Source: Carboxydothermus pertinax (GTDB taxonomy: Bacteria; Bacillota; Z-2901; Carboxydothermales; Carboxydothermaceae). From it: a DNA stretch of 64,000 nucleotides. The notes beneath the pieces were generated by a model. That model saw only the letters and a list, made by a program, of their open reading frames with translations, did not search any database and was not told the origin of the DNA. Below are positions 1 to 8,043 of the stretch, in pieces; positions within the stretch are counted from its first letter, which is position 1; each line of letters opens with the position of its first letter. Location: NCBI RefSeq assembly GCF_001950255.1, contig NZ_BDJK01000009.1, positions 62,001 to 126,000 on the forward strand. Reading direction: 5' to 3'. Made by a program: the position numbers and the translations under genes.

Positions 1-77
1 TTAATTTTTTTATTTAAGTCTATTTGTAAGACCGTCTCCGACCGCAGACGAAATAGGTGGATAAAGGAAGGGTTAAT

Positions 78-1451
78 ATGCACATTTATCGTTATAAAGG
101 AACCAATATTGCCATAGATGAATTTTCCGGTGGCATTCATGTCTTAGATGAAATTACTTACGAAATTCTCAAAGATTATGATGGGTACCAGGGAAAAGCT
201 CCTTTACAAGATCTTACTTTAGAAAAGGTTTTACCAAAGTTAGAGGGGCGTTATTCTCCAGGGGAAATAAAGGAAGCATTAGAGGAAATAAAATCTTTAA
301 TTGCCGAAGGCCAGCTTTTTTCCGAGGATAAGTTTCAACAACACTATAAGCCTCCGAAAACTGAAATAAAAGCTATGTGCCTGAATATCGCTCATGACTG
401 CAACATGCGCTGTCGCTACTGCTTTGCGGGAACAGGAAGTTATGGCCATGAACGGGGGCTTATGTCCCTTTCTACCGCCCAAAAGGCCATTGATTTTTTA
501 ATAGAAAATAGTGGGCAGCGAAAAAACCTTGAGGTGGACTTTTTTGGGGGCGAACCTCTTTTAAACTGGGAAGTGGTTAAGGCGACTGTTATATACGGTA
601 CAGAAAAAGCCCAGGCTTTTGGTAAAAATATAAGCTTTACCCTTACCACCAATGCCATCCTCCTTACCGATGAAGTTCGGGAGTTTTTAGCCGAGCACAA
701 TATGGGGGTTGTGTTAAGCTTAGATGGCCGGGAAGAGGTCCACGACCGAATGCGTCCACTACCCGGTGGCAAAGCGTCTTATAAAACAGTACTTACAAAT
801 ATCAAAAAATTCCTGGAGAAATGGGGGGAGCGTTCCTATTATATCCGTGGAACTTTTACCGCCCAAAATCCGGACTTTGCCGAAGACTTTAAGGCTTTGG
901 CCCAGGAAGGATTTAAATCCATTTCCTTAGAGCCAGTGGTACTGCCGGAATCTTCCCCCCTTGCTTTAAAAGAGCAGCTTTTACCTGTCTTAAAAGCTCA
1001 ATACGACGAATTGGGAGAATATTTATATAAGCTCTGGCAGGAGGGAAAAAATGTGGAATTTTTCCACTTTAATTTAAATCCCTATGAAGGGCCATGTCTT
1101 CATAAAAGGCTTTCCGGCTGTGGAGCAGGTTTTGAGTATGTGGCGGTATCTCCAGAAGGAAATATTTATCCCTGTCACCAGTTTGTTGGCAAAGAAAAGT
1201 ATCGAATGGGGAATGTAAATGAAGGGATTATCCATAAAGATATTCCAGAGACCTTTAAAAACGCCCATATTTATAATAAAAACGATTGTACCTCCTGCTG
1301 GGCCCGGTATTACTGCAGCGGTGGCTGCCATGCTAATAATCTTAATATGACCGGAAATATTTTAAAGCCCTATAAAACCTCTTGCGAAATGATGAAAAAG
1401 CGGGTAGAAATTGCTCTCTATCTAGCCCTAAAGAAAGAAGGTCTTATTTAA
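78..1451 (+). CDS. SCIFF-type radical SAM peptide maturase
   Basis: Radical SAM enzyme expected to install thioether (sactionine-type) crosslinks in a six-Cys-in-forty-five-residue (SCIFF) ribosomal peptide. A CxxxCxxC cluster motif (Cys108, Cys112, Cys115) lies in CNMRCRYC, followed by FFGGEPLLN and a C-terminal SPASM-like set of cysteines (GCGAG..YPC and CTSCWARYYCSGGC) for auxiliary Fe-S clusters. The N-terminal ~90 residues look like the peptide-recognition (RRE-like) region. An in-frame GTG at 57 lacks a ribosome site, whereas GGAAGGG sits 5 nt before the ATG at 78, so I use that start (457 aa). The SCIFF precursor normally lies directly upstream, which is outside this window. Family assignment is strong; the substrate is inferred. 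Confidence 0.88.
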   Translation: MHIYRYKGTNIAIDEFSGGIHVLDEITYEILKDYDGYQGKAPLQDLTLEKVLPKLEGRYSPGEIKEALEEIKSLIAEGQLFSEDKFQQHYKPPKTEIKAMCLNIAHDCNMRCRYCFAGTGSYGHERGLMSLSTAQKAIDFLIENSGQRKNLEVDFFGGEPLLNWEVVKATVIYGTEKAQAFGKNISFTLTTNAILLTDEVREFLAEHNMGVVLSLDGREEVHDRMRPLPGGKASYKTVLTNIKKFLEKWGERSYYIRGTFTAQNPDFAEDFKALAQEGFKSISLEPVVLPESSPLALKEQLLPVLKAQYDELGEYLYKLWQEGKNVEFFHFNLNPYEGPCLHKRLSGCGAGFEYVAVSPEGNIYPCHQFVGKEKYRMGNVNEGIIHKDIPETFKNAHIYNKNDCTSCWARYYCSGGCHANNLNMTGNILKPYKTSCEMMKKRVEIALYLALKKEGLI

Positions 1452-1486
1452 AGCTCCCTTTTGGTTGGGGGCTTTAACCTTTTTTA
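1450..1486 (+). terminator. Intrinsic terminator after radical SAM maturase
   Basis: AAAGCTCCC pairs with GGGGGCTTT across a short loop and is followed by a T-rich stretch. It starts inside the stop codon of the maturase gene. Confidence 0.7.
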
Positions 1487-1547
1487 AGGTAAAAACATAC
1501 TTTAGTAGTAAGTAAAATAATTTTTTACCCAAAAGGAGGGATTTACC

Positions 1548-2090
1548 TTGAGTTTACCTACACCTGTTCCTATTGGCGTTGGTGCTGGACTTTCCCTGGA
1601 TGTAGAGTATATTAAGCCCCGCGAACAGCTATTAGGTGGTCGGAGAATTTTGGTTTATCCGGTAAAATTTATTTGCGGCTTCATTCCAAACCCTTCAGGA
1701 CCTCCAGAGGCAACATTGCCACCGGGCGAAGAGCCGCCATTAAAGCCTGCTAATTATGCCACGGCGATCAATGTAATAAACCTTACCGATCATACAATTT
1801 CCTTTAATAAAAAGGCGGTAATAGCGCTGCCGGAAGGAGAACACAATAATCCTATAATCGGAGATAAAATTACTGAAACTTTACTTCCCAATGCAGCATT
1901 GGAAATAGACTGTAACGATATTGTTAATAATCTCTTATATGGAAAAAACCTTCCACCGGTAACGCTTTTAAAGGGGTTTGTGGTAATTGAAATTCCGAAA
2001 TTGGTAAGCTGTGTGAAGGATTTTCACCCGCTGGAGGTAGTAGCAATTTATACTGCTCTTCATAAACAATTTGTTTTATCAAGTGTATAA
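1548..2090 (+). CDS. Hypothetical beta-rich protein (180 aa)
   Basis: I do not recognise a named family. The start is TTG, chosen because AAGGAGGG lies 8 nt upstream. There is no signal peptide and no long hydrophobic stretch. A segment around residues 70-165 alternates hydrophobic and polar residues (YATAINVINLTD, KGFVVIEIPKL, LEVVAIYTAL), which suggests a beta-sandwich domain; I recall similar YATAINVxN / FVVIE / VVAVYTA segments in uncharacterised bacterial proteins. It is a single gene between two terminators, so context gives no function. Confidence 0.75.
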   Translation: MSLPTPVPIGVGAGLSLDVEYIKPREQLLGGRRILVYPVKFICGFIPNPSGPPEATLPPGEEPPLKPANYATAINVINLTDHTISFNKKAVIALPEGEHNNPIIGDKITETLLPNAALEIDCNDIVNNLLYGKNLPPVTLLKGFVVIEIPKLVSCVKDFHPLEVVAIYTALHKQFVLSSV

Positions 2091-2120
2091 AGGGCAGGGG
2101 TATACCCTGTCTTTTTTTTT
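2091..2120 (+). terminator. Intrinsic terminator
   Basis: GGGCAGGG and CCCTGTC form a stem around TATA, followed by a run of ten T residues directly after the preceding stop codon. Confidence 0.85.
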
Positions 2121-2190
2121 GCTTTTGTTGGACAAAAAGAAAAAATTTTGGTAAAATATTTAAAGATTATGGTCAATTTGGAGGTTTTAA

Positions 2191-2841
2191 ATGAGGTTAG
2201 CTAAGAAGCTATTTCTAATAACGGTGGTAATGTTTGTAGCCTATATCATTGTCTTAGGCAATACCTCTCAAGGTATTTTCCATATTGAAAAAGCTAAAGT
2301 TTTTCCCAATGCTTTACTTGTTAGCTTAGAGCCAAGTTTGGTTTTAGCTCAAAGCAATACTACTAAAAACCAGTTTAATAATGCTAAGGTAAAAAAAGTT
2401 TCCCCAAAGGTTGCGGTGAAAAAAACCCAGAAAACGTCCCGGAAGGCCCGCTTAATAGCTTCCCGGGATGAAGCGGAAAGATTTATCTGGCCTGCACGCG
2501 GAGGAATTAACTCCCCCTTTGGCGAGCGCTGGGGTAGGATGCATGAAGGTATAGATATTGATGGCTCTACCGGTGATCCGGTACGGGCCTCCCGGGAAGG
2601 GGTTGTGACCTTTGCCGGCTGGGAAGATGGCTATGGGAAGCTTATTGTCTTGGACCATGTCGGGCCTTATAAAACTAAGTATGGCCATCTGTCCAAAATT
2701 TTGGTACGAGTCGGGCAGAGAGTAGAAGCAGGGGAAGTAATTGGTCTAATTGGTAGTACCGGCCGTTCTACTGGTTCCCACCTGCATTTTGAAATCTTAA
2801 TTAACGGAAATCCGGTAAATCCTTTAAGATACTTACCGTAA
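2191..2841 (+). CDS. Membrane-anchored M23 family metallopeptidase
   Basis: Likely peptidoglycan endopeptidase or a related LytM-fold regulator acting outside the membrane. Residues 7-23 form a signal/anchor helix, followed by a basic linker and a LytM/M23 domain at about residues 98-216. The zinc-site signatures HEGIDID, YGHLSK and HLHFE are all present, so the domain looks catalytically complete. Length (216 aa) suits a single-domain M23 protein. GGAGG precedes the ATG. It stands alone between two terminators, so it is probably its own transcription unit; cell-wall or spore-cortex roles are both possible. Confidence 0.88.
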   Translation: MRLAKKLFLITVVMFVAYIIVLGNTSQGIFHIEKAKVFPNALLVSLEPSLVLAQSNTTKNQFNNAKVKKVSPKVAVKKTQKTSRKARLIASRDEAERFIWPARGGINSPFGERWGRMHEGIDIDGSTGDPVRASREGVVTFAGWEDGYGKLIVLDHVGPYKTKYGHLSKILVRVGQRVEAGEVIGLIGSTGRSTGSHLHFEILINGNPVNPLRYLP

Positions 2842-2853
2842 AATAAGAAAAGT

Positions 2854-2885
2854 AAAGCGGGCTTTTAGCTCGCTTTCTTTATATT
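2854..2885 (+). terminator. Intrinsic terminator
   Basis: AAAGCGGGC and GCTCGCTTT form a 9-bp stem (one G-T pair) followed by CTTTATATT, just after the M23 gene. Confidence 0.75.
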
Positions 2886-2984
2886 GATAAAATTTATTTG
2901 TTAAAAAATTAACATAATAAAGCAGGATTCGGAAAAAGAAAGAAGAATTTATATATAGAAATTGACTGCGTAAGGGGAGATAAA

Positions 2985-3584
2985 ATGAGTATTTTACAAT
3001 TAAGAGCAAAAAAGCGGCAACAAAAAATAATTTTATGGACAATTGCTTTATTTTTGGGGTTTGGCTTGGTGGCATCATCGGTTGCCTGGACTATTGGCAA
3101 CAATACCGGAACCACATCAACCCAAACCAATCAAGGAATTGACCCGGCAATTGCTTTAGAGGCGGAAGTACTGGCAAATCCTGCAGATGTAAATAAGATG
3201 TATCAGCTAGCTATTACTTTATTTGATAAAGGCACACCGGAAGGATACTTAAAATCTGCCTATTATTTAGGCAAAATTTTAGAGCTAAACAGCACTAATG
3301 TTCCGGTGATGGTTGACCGGGCAATTGCCCTTTTTTATATCGGTCAGGTGGATGATGCCATAAAACAGGTTCAAGAGGCGTTAAAAATTGACCCCAATCA
3401 CCCTAAAGCTCATTTTAATTACGGGATCTTCCTGGGGTACGGTAAGCAAAATTATAAAGAAGGAATTGCCGAACTCCAAAAAGCAATAGCTTTATCTGAC
3501 CCTACATCTCCTGATGTGCAAAACGCAAAACAAATAATTAGTGATTTTGAAAAAAGCTTAAATAGTGGTAGCGGTAAAAAATAA
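2985..3584 (+). CDS. Membrane-anchored TPR protein
   Basis: A short basic cytoplasmic N-terminus precedes one membrane helix (about residues 17-36), then a Thr/Asn-rich linker. The rest holds tetratricopeptide-like helical pairs; the clearest is around AIKQVQEALKIDPNHPKAHF. TPR domains are protein-interaction scaffolds, and the partner here is unknown. AGGGGAG lies before the ATG. The next gene, an envelope peptidase-like protein, follows 83 bp later in the same direction, so both may belong to one envelope-related unit. No enzymatic motif is visible. Confidence 0.82.
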   Translation: MSILQLRAKKRQQKIILWTIALFLGFGLVASSVAWTIGNNTGTTSTQTNQGIDPAIALEAEVLANPADVNKMYQLAITLFDKGTPEGYLKSAYYLGKILELNSTNVPVMVDRAIALFYIGQVDDAIKQVQEALKIDPNHPKAHFNYGIFLGYGKQNYKEGIAELQKAIALSDPTSPDVQNAKQIISDFEKSLNSGSGKK

Positions 3585-3667
3585 ACTGCCAGAATTTTAA
3601 ACTATCATAAATATTAAAAATAATATAATATAATTGTAAAAAAGGCCCCATAGAGGAGGAAATCCCC

Positions 3668-4438
3668 ATGCGGGCTTTATTATTTGCCCGAAGAAAAGGA
3701 TTAATTTTTATTTTTTTAGCGGCATTTCTTTTCCTGGGTCAAATTTCCTTTAAAGAATGGCTTACATTAAAACAAGAAGTTTTTTTGTTAGGGTATAGAT
3801 TTACCCAGGCAAAAATTTATCTGTATCAAGATATAACTGTAGTAAGTAAAAAGCCTATACCCCAAAGCTATTTAATAAAAGTAAACAACCTTTTTCAAAA
3901 AGAAAAAAAGTATTTTTCTTATGAAGGTAAAGAGCGGGTAGTAATTATTTTTCAAAAAAAACAAAGTTTAGGGGGGTTATTTTCCCCGCCAAGTGAGGGG
4001 TATTACTGGGGAGGAGTTGTTTATCTTTCTGAGGATTTAGAAAGTAAAGCCTTAGCCCATGAAATGGCCCATTTTTTACTAGACCTTAAAACCGGTGGTA
4101 AACTTTCGCGCTATTTACACGAAGGGCTTGCCCAGTGGATAGAAGTTAATCTTGGTTTACCCCCTGCTTTTTTGGGAGATGAAAAGAAAGTATTTATTTC
4201 AATTCTTGAATTAGAAAAAAACCTCGATGATGCCGAAAATCAGTATGCTGCTTATCGGCAAAGTTATTATTTTATCAAGTTTTTAGAAAAGAAAAAGGGT
4301 AGAGAGGGGATAGATAAATTTTTAGAGGAAGTAAAAAGAAGCGGAAAAGATAAAGCTTTTATAAAGGTTTACGGTGAACGGGAAAAAGATCTCTTTAAAA
4401 ACTTTATAATTTGGTATAAATTAAATATGCCGTTTTAG
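3668..4438 (+). CDS. Peptidase MA family-like metallohydrolase, membrane anchored
   Basis: Putative gluzincin metalloprotease. The N-terminus has a hydrophobic anchor (residues ~12-27). The zinc motif HEMAH (in ALAHEMAHFLLD) is followed about 17 residues later by LHEGLAQWIE, where the glutamate of EGLAQW would be the third ligand, as in peptidase MA-like families. The protein is 256 aa. GAGGAGG sits before the ATG. The C-terminal half is lysine-rich and helical, with no other domain visible. Substrate and role are unknown; an extracytoplasmic location is inferred from the anchor. Confidence 0.8.
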   Translation: MRALLFARRKGLIFIFLAAFLFLGQISFKEWLTLKQEVFLLGYRFTQAKIYLYQDITVVSKKPIPQSYLIKVNNLFQKEKKYFSYEGKERVVIIFQKKQSLGGLFSPPSEGYYWGGVVYLSEDLESKALAHEMAHFLLDLKTGGKLSRYLHEGLAQWIEVNLGLPPAFLGDEKKVFISILELEKNLDDAENQYAAYRQSYYFIKFLEKKKGREGIDKFLEEVKRSGKDKAFIKVYGEREKDLFKNFIIWYKLNMPF

Positions 4439-4439
4439 A

Positions 4440-4480
4440 GGGTTGAGGTTCCAACTTCCAAAAGGGTTGCCCCTACAAAA
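4440..4480. repeat. Intergenic repeat, composite of two modules
   Basis: GTTGAGGTTCCAACTTCC followed by GGGTTGCCCCTACAAA. Closely similar pairs of modules recur upstream of ksgA (10046-10096), and parts recur near 7989-8013, 8850-8880 and 24461-24511. It is non-coding. Confidence 0.6.
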
Positions 4481-4485
4481 AATAT

Positions 4486-4515
4486 AAAAAGCGAAGCAGA
4501 TGCTTCGCTTTTTAT
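4486..4515. terminator. Bidirectional terminator between peptidase and abrB genes
   Basis: AAAAAGCGAAGC and GCTTCGCTTTTT form a 12-bp stem with a very short loop, with A- and T-runs on both sides. It can end transcription from both converging genes and overlaps the abrB stop codon. Confidence 0.85.
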
Positions 4516-4766
4516 ATTGCTTTTGCGTCCTCAGCCAAAGATTTTAAGCAGTCGGTGCAAACGAGCTTACCTTTATAATGATGTACGTTTGCGGCGTTAC
4601 CGCAGAAAATGCAGGCAGGTTCGTACTTTTTGAGGATGATTTTTTCGTTGTCAACGTAAATTTCCAGAGCATCCTTTTCTTCAATGCCCAAAGTTCTTCT
4701 CAGCTCAATGGGGATAACTACCCGGCCGAGCTCATCTACTTTTCTGACTATTCCAGTCGATTTCAT
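4512..4766 (-). CDS. abrB: AbrB/SpoVT family transcriptional regulator
   Basis: Small DNA-binding transition-state regulator. The N-terminal swapped-hairpin AbrB domain (VRKVDELGRVVIPIELRRTL) is intact. The C-terminal part carries two CxxC pairs (CIFC and CTDC), probably a zinc-ribbon-like dimerisation element. The length, 84 aa, is close to Bacillus AbrB. AAGGAGGAG lies before the ATG, and a near-consensus promoter lies upstream on this strand. It is divergent from metG. The target genes cannot be read from the window. Confidence 0.9.
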   Translation of the reverse strand: MKSTGIVRKVDELGRVVIPIELRRTLGIEEKDALEIYVDNEKIILKKYEPACIFCGNAANVHHYKGKLVCTDCLKSLAEDAKAI

Positions 4767-4819
4767 GATGAATTCTCCTCCTTTATTATTGCAATATTCG
4801 ACAAAATTCTTTCAGCTAA

Positions 4820-4848
4820 ATATTACCAAAGTTAACTCTAATAGTCAA
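4820..4848 (-). promoter_or_regulatory. Sigma-A-type promoter of abrB
   Basis: On the minus strand TTGACT and TAATAT are separated by exactly 17 bp. The transcript would start about 45 bp before the abrB ribosome site. Confidence 0.8.
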
Positions 4849-4885
4849 TAAGGTTTGTCCAATTTTATTAAAAAATTCTAAGCAG

Positions 4886-4914
4886 TTGACGGTTATTGTT
4901 AAGTTTGGTACGAT
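4886..4914 (+). promoter_or_regulatory. Sigma-A-type promoter of metG
   Basis: TTGACG and TACGAT are separated by 17 bp, about 40 bp before the metG start. No T-box or S-box leader fits in the short untranslated region. Confidence 0.75.
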
Positions 4915-4954
4915 ATCACCAAAAAGTACCTGTAAGGCAGGAGGCGTGTTTTAA

Positions 4955-6922
4955 GTGGGTAAGAGTTTTTATATAACAACACCAATTTATTATCCCAGTG
5001 ATACCTTACATATTGGTCATGCTTATACCACAGTGGCAGCGGATACCATGGCCCGGTTTAAGAGGATGACAGGGCATGATGTCTGGTTTTTAACCGGTTC
5101 CGATGAACACGGTCAGAAAATTGAAAGGAAAGCTAAAAGCAAAGGGCTTTCTCCCAAGGAATATGTTGATCCGATTGTCGAAAGCTTTAAAGAATTATGG
5201 CGGCTTTTGGACATCAGCTATAACGATTTTATCCGCACTACCGAAGAGCGGCATAAAAAAGTGGTACAGGCGATCTTTCAAAAACTGTACGAGCAGGGAG
5301 ATATCTATAAGTCTGCCTATGAAGGCTGGTACTGCACTCCCTGTGAAACCTTCTGGACCGAAGGAAAACTTATTGACGGCAACTGTCCTGACTGCGGCCG
5401 ACCGGTAGAGTGGGTACGGGAAGAAAGCTATTTCTTTAAAATGTCAAAATACGCGGATAAGCTTTTAAAGCATATTGAAGAAAATCCGGAATTTATTGTT
5501 CCCGAATCTCGTAGAAACGAAATGATAAATTTTATAAAGCAGGGGTTAGAAGACCTGTGTGTTTCGCGGACGACCTTTAACTGGGGGATACCGGTACCTT
5601 TTGATCCAAAGCACGTGGCGTATGTTTGGGTCGATGCCCTGACCAATTATATTTCCGCTTTGGGTTATGGAACAGAAGATGACAAGCTTTTCCAGAAATA
5701 CTGGCCGGCGGATGTCCACTTGGTCGGTAAAGACATTGTCCGTTTTCATACGGTAATCTGGCCAATAATTTTGTTAGCCCTTGGGGTAGAATTACCCAAA
5801 AAAGTGGTAGGTCACGGCTGGTTTGTTTTAGAAGGGGGCAAGATGTCTAAGTCAAAAGGCAATGTTGTTGACCCGGTAAAATTAATTGAAAAATACGGAG
5901 TGGATGCGGTTCGCTACTTTTTAGTCCGGGAAATGCCTTTAGGTTTGGATGCGGTTTATTCGGAAGAAGCGTTAATTAATCGAATAAATGTTGACTTAGC
6001 CAATGACCTTGGTAATCTTTTAAATCGCACCCTGTCCATGTTGGAAAAGTTTTTAGGGGGCGAAATACCTCTACCGTATGAGTATGAAGAAATCGACAGA
6101 GAAGTAATTGACCTTGCTCAGGCGCTGCCTAAAGAAACGGAAGAGTTAATGAATAAGTTTGACCTGGCGGGGGCGTTAGCTAATATCTGGCGGCTTGTTA
6201 CCAGGCTAAATAAATATATCGATGAAGTGGCTCCCTGGAGTTTAAACAAGGAAGGCAAAATTGAGCGGTTAAAGACCGTCCTTTACGTGGTGCTGGAAGG
6301 ATATAGGTTTATCACCGTTTTACTAAAACCCGTAATGCCCAACTTCCCGGCAAAAGTTGCAGCTCAGTTAGGTGTTAGTGAGGAAGACCTCTTTACCTGG
6401 GAATCTTTATCCAACTGGGGACGACTCCCGGCAGGGGTAAAAACGAAAAAAGGTGAGCCGTTATTCCCCCGCCTTGACCCTGAAGTAATGTTAAATCCCG
6501 TAGGGGACGTAGAGCCAACTTCCGGTGGCGAAACCGCAGGTGCGGCTTTAGCTGATAAAAAGGAGGAAATATCTGTGACCGAACAAATCCCAGAAAAATC
6601 TCTCATTACTATAGACGAATTTGCTAAAATAGAGCTAAAGGTTGCTAAGGTTCTTGAGGCTGAACGGGTTCCCAAAACTGATAGGCTTTTAAAGCTAAAA
6701 GTTACCCTTGGAGACGAAGAACGCACCATTGTCGCCGGTATTGCCCAGTATTATGAACCAGAAGCCTTAGTAGGAAAACAGCTGGTTATTGTAGCAAACT
6801 TGCAGCCAGCAAAATTACGGGGTATCGAATCCCAGGGTATGATATTAGCAGCTTCCGGCAATGGAAATCTTCAAGTATTATTTGTTGACGACCAGATCCC
6901 ACCAGGAAGCAAAGTAAAATAA
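4955..6922 (+). CDS. metG: Methionyl-tRNA synthetase with C-terminal tRNA-binding domain
   Basis: Charges tRNA-Met with methionine. The class-I signatures HIGH (residues 19-22) and KMSKS (296-300) are present, as is a four-cysteine zinc knuckle (Cys127, Cys130, Cys144, Cys147). After a low-complexity linker near residue 530, residues ~550-655 form an EMAP-II/Trbp111-like tRNA-binding OB fold. The start is GTG with AGGAGG 10 nt upstream. An unusual internal ribosome site and GTG lie at 6557-6577 in frame (see separate entry). The gene precedes tatD, as in many Firmicutes. Confidence 0.97.
   Translation: MGKSFYITTPIYYPSDTLHIGHAYTTVAADTMARFKRMTGHDVWFLTGSDEHGQKIERKAKSKGLSPKEYVDPIVESFKELWRLLDISYNDFIRTTEERHKKVVQAIFQKLYEQGDIYKSAYEGWYCTPCETFWTEGKLIDGNCPDCGRPVEWVREESYFFKMSKYADKLLKHIEENPEFIVPESRRNEMINFIKQGLEDLCVSRTTFNWGIPVPFDPKHVAYVWVDALTNYISALGYGTEDDKLFQKYWPADVHLVGKDIVRFHTVIWPIILLALGVELPKKVVGHGWFVLEGGKMSKSKGNVVDPVKLIEKYGVDAVRYFLVREMPLGLDAVYSEEALINRINVDLANDLGNLLNRTLSMLEKFLGGEIPLPYEYEEIDREVIDLAQALPKETEELMNKFDLAGALANIWRLVTRLNKYIDEVAPWSLNKEGKIERLKTVLYVVLEGYRFITVLLKPVMPNFPAKVAAQLGVSEEDLFTWESLSNWGRLPAGVKTKKGEPLFPRLDPEVMLNPVGDVEPTSGGETAGAALADKKEEISVTEQIPEKSLITIDEFAKIELKVAKVLEAERVPKTDRLLKLKVTLGDEERTIVAGIAQYYEPEALVGKQLVIVANLQPAKLRGIESQGMILAASGNGNLQVLFVDDQIPPGSKVK
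6557..6577 (+). promoter_or_regulatory. Internal ribosome binding site and in-frame GTG within metG
   Basis: AAAAGGAGG at 6557-6565 stands 9 nt before a GTG at 6575 that is in the metG frame (codon 541). Initiation here would give a separate 115-residue protein consisting of the tRNA-binding domain alone. The site falls in the poorly conserved linker, where no strong Shine-Dalgarno match is needed for coding. Confidence 0.5.
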
Positions 6923-6957
6923 AAACGGAAATTTGCAAGTCTCCCCCTTGTTAAAAG

Positions 6958-7068
6958 TTTGTAGGGCAGGTATTGCTCCTTATAAAGACAATTGGTCAAA
7001 GGATCAATTGATCTTTGAGAAAGAAAATTTTATTTTCTTATCTCTTCTGTGCGAGCCTGCCCTACAAA
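6958..7068. repeat. MITE-like element with 13-bp terminal inverted repeats
   Basis: TTTGTAGGGCAGG at 6958-6970 and its exact complement at 7056-7068 enclose two further internal inverted repeats (AAAGACAATTG / CAATTGATCTTT and GAGAAAGAAAAT / ATTTTCTTATCTC). There is no coding capacity. The surrounding 6923-7165 interval also holds a GCGCAC...GTGC-type small hairpin at about 7127-7142. Confidence 0.65.
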
Positions 7069-7171
7069 TAAGAAGTGAGCAGTGAGAGGTGTGAAAGGCC
7101 GACTTCTGTCGACCAAGAAAAAAGCGCACGGAAGTGCACCCTACGAAAAATAAAAACTAGGAGAGATGCCT

Positions 7172-7936
7172 ATGCTTATTGACAGTCACGCCCATTTAAA
7201 CGACCCAAAATTTAAAAATGACTTAGAAGAGGTTTTAAAACGGGCCCGGCAAAACGGTGTAGTAAAGATTATCACTGTAGGCTATGATCTTCCCACATCG
7301 GAAGAAGCAGTAAGATTAGCGGATAAATATCCGGAAATTTACGCCGCTGTAGGCATCCATCCCCAATATGCCAAAACCCTAAATGACCGGGTTTATGATC
7401 GTCTCTACCAGCTTTTAGACCATCCCCGGGTAGTGGCCTTAGGGGAAATTGGCCTTGATTTTTACCGGGATTTATCACCGCGGGATATCCAGCGGGAAGC
7501 TTTTATCCGCCAGTTAAAACTTGTCCGGGAAAAAGGAAAGCCGGTTATTATTCACGACCGGGATGCCCACCAGGAGGTTTTTGACATCTTAAAGGAACAT
7601 GCAAAGGGCGTTTTCGGGGTAATACACTGCTTTTCCGGCTCGGTGGAGCTTGCAGAAAGGTATATTAAGGAGCTTAATTTTTTCATCTCCTTAGCGGGAC
7701 CTCTTACTTTTAAAAACAATGTCAAAGGAAAAGAAGTCGCTAAAAAAGTGCCGCTGGACTACCTTTTAGTGGAAACCGACTGTCCTTATCTAACCCCGGA
7801 ACCTTTTCGGGGGCGGAGAAACGAGCCGGGCTTAGTAACCCTGGTGGCCGAAGAAATCGCCCGGATAAAAGGTTTGCCCAAAGAAGAAGCCTTTTTGGCT
7901 TTTACTGCCAACACAAAAAAGCTATTTAATTTGTAG
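7172..7936 (+). CDS. tatD: TatD family metal-dependent deoxyribonuclease
   Basis: Amidohydrolase-fold nuclease (3'-5' exonuclease/AP-endonuclease activities are known for TatD proteins). The metal-binding HxH (His6, His8) is at the N-terminus. LGEIGLDF, IHDRDAH, HCFSG and ETDCPYLTPEPFRG follow in the usual order. Length is 254 aa, normal for the family. AGGAG at 7159-7163 is only 2 nt from an ATG at 7166 but 8 nt from the ATG at 7172, so the latter is chosen. It lies downstream of metG in the conserved metG-tatD-ksgA block. Confidence 0.95.
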   Translation: MLIDSHAHLNDPKFKNDLEEVLKRARQNGVVKIITVGYDLPTSEEAVRLADKYPEIYAAVGIHPQYAKTLNDRVYDRLYQLLDHPRVVALGEIGLDFYRDLSPRDIQREAFIRQLKLVREKGKPVIIHDRDAHQEVFDILKEHAKGVFGVIHCFSGSVELAERYIKELNFFISLAGPLTFKNNVKGKEVAKKVPLDYLLVETDCPYLTPEPFRGRRNEPGLVTLVAEEIARIKGLPKEEAFLAFTANTKKLFNL

Positions 7937-7957
7937 GACCATTAGAGAGGTCAAAGA

Positions 7958-8013
7958 TTAGAGGTTGGAAATTGGAATTAGGTTTTTTCTAACCTCCAGC
8001 TTCCAACTTCTAA
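7958..8013. repeat. Imperfect hairpin repeat (GTTGGAA/TTCCAAC class)
   Basis: The arm beginning TTAGAGGTTGGAA (7958) is largely complementary to the arm ending TTCCAACTTCTAA (8013), with TTTTTT in the loop. Single arms of the same sequence recur at 8850-8880, 10046-10096, 22942-22970 and 24493-24511. Confidence 0.65.
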
Positions 8014-8043
8014 TAGGCCACTGTTAAAAGAGGGGGAAAAATT

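Noticed and set aside
1-77. Leader hairpin (CGTCT/AGACG) or end of a SCIFF peptide gene
   Set aside because: The stem is only 5 bp with an 8-nt loop, and no frame ends in a cysteine-rich peptide.
4791-4954. Possible T-box or S-box leader for metG
   Set aside because: The predicted transcript start leaves under 45 nt of leader, and no specifier stem or SAM-binding core is visible.
7937-8043. Possible cobalamin riboswitch before cobO
   Set aside because: The gap is short and almost entirely a repeat hairpin; no B12-box-like sequence is seen.
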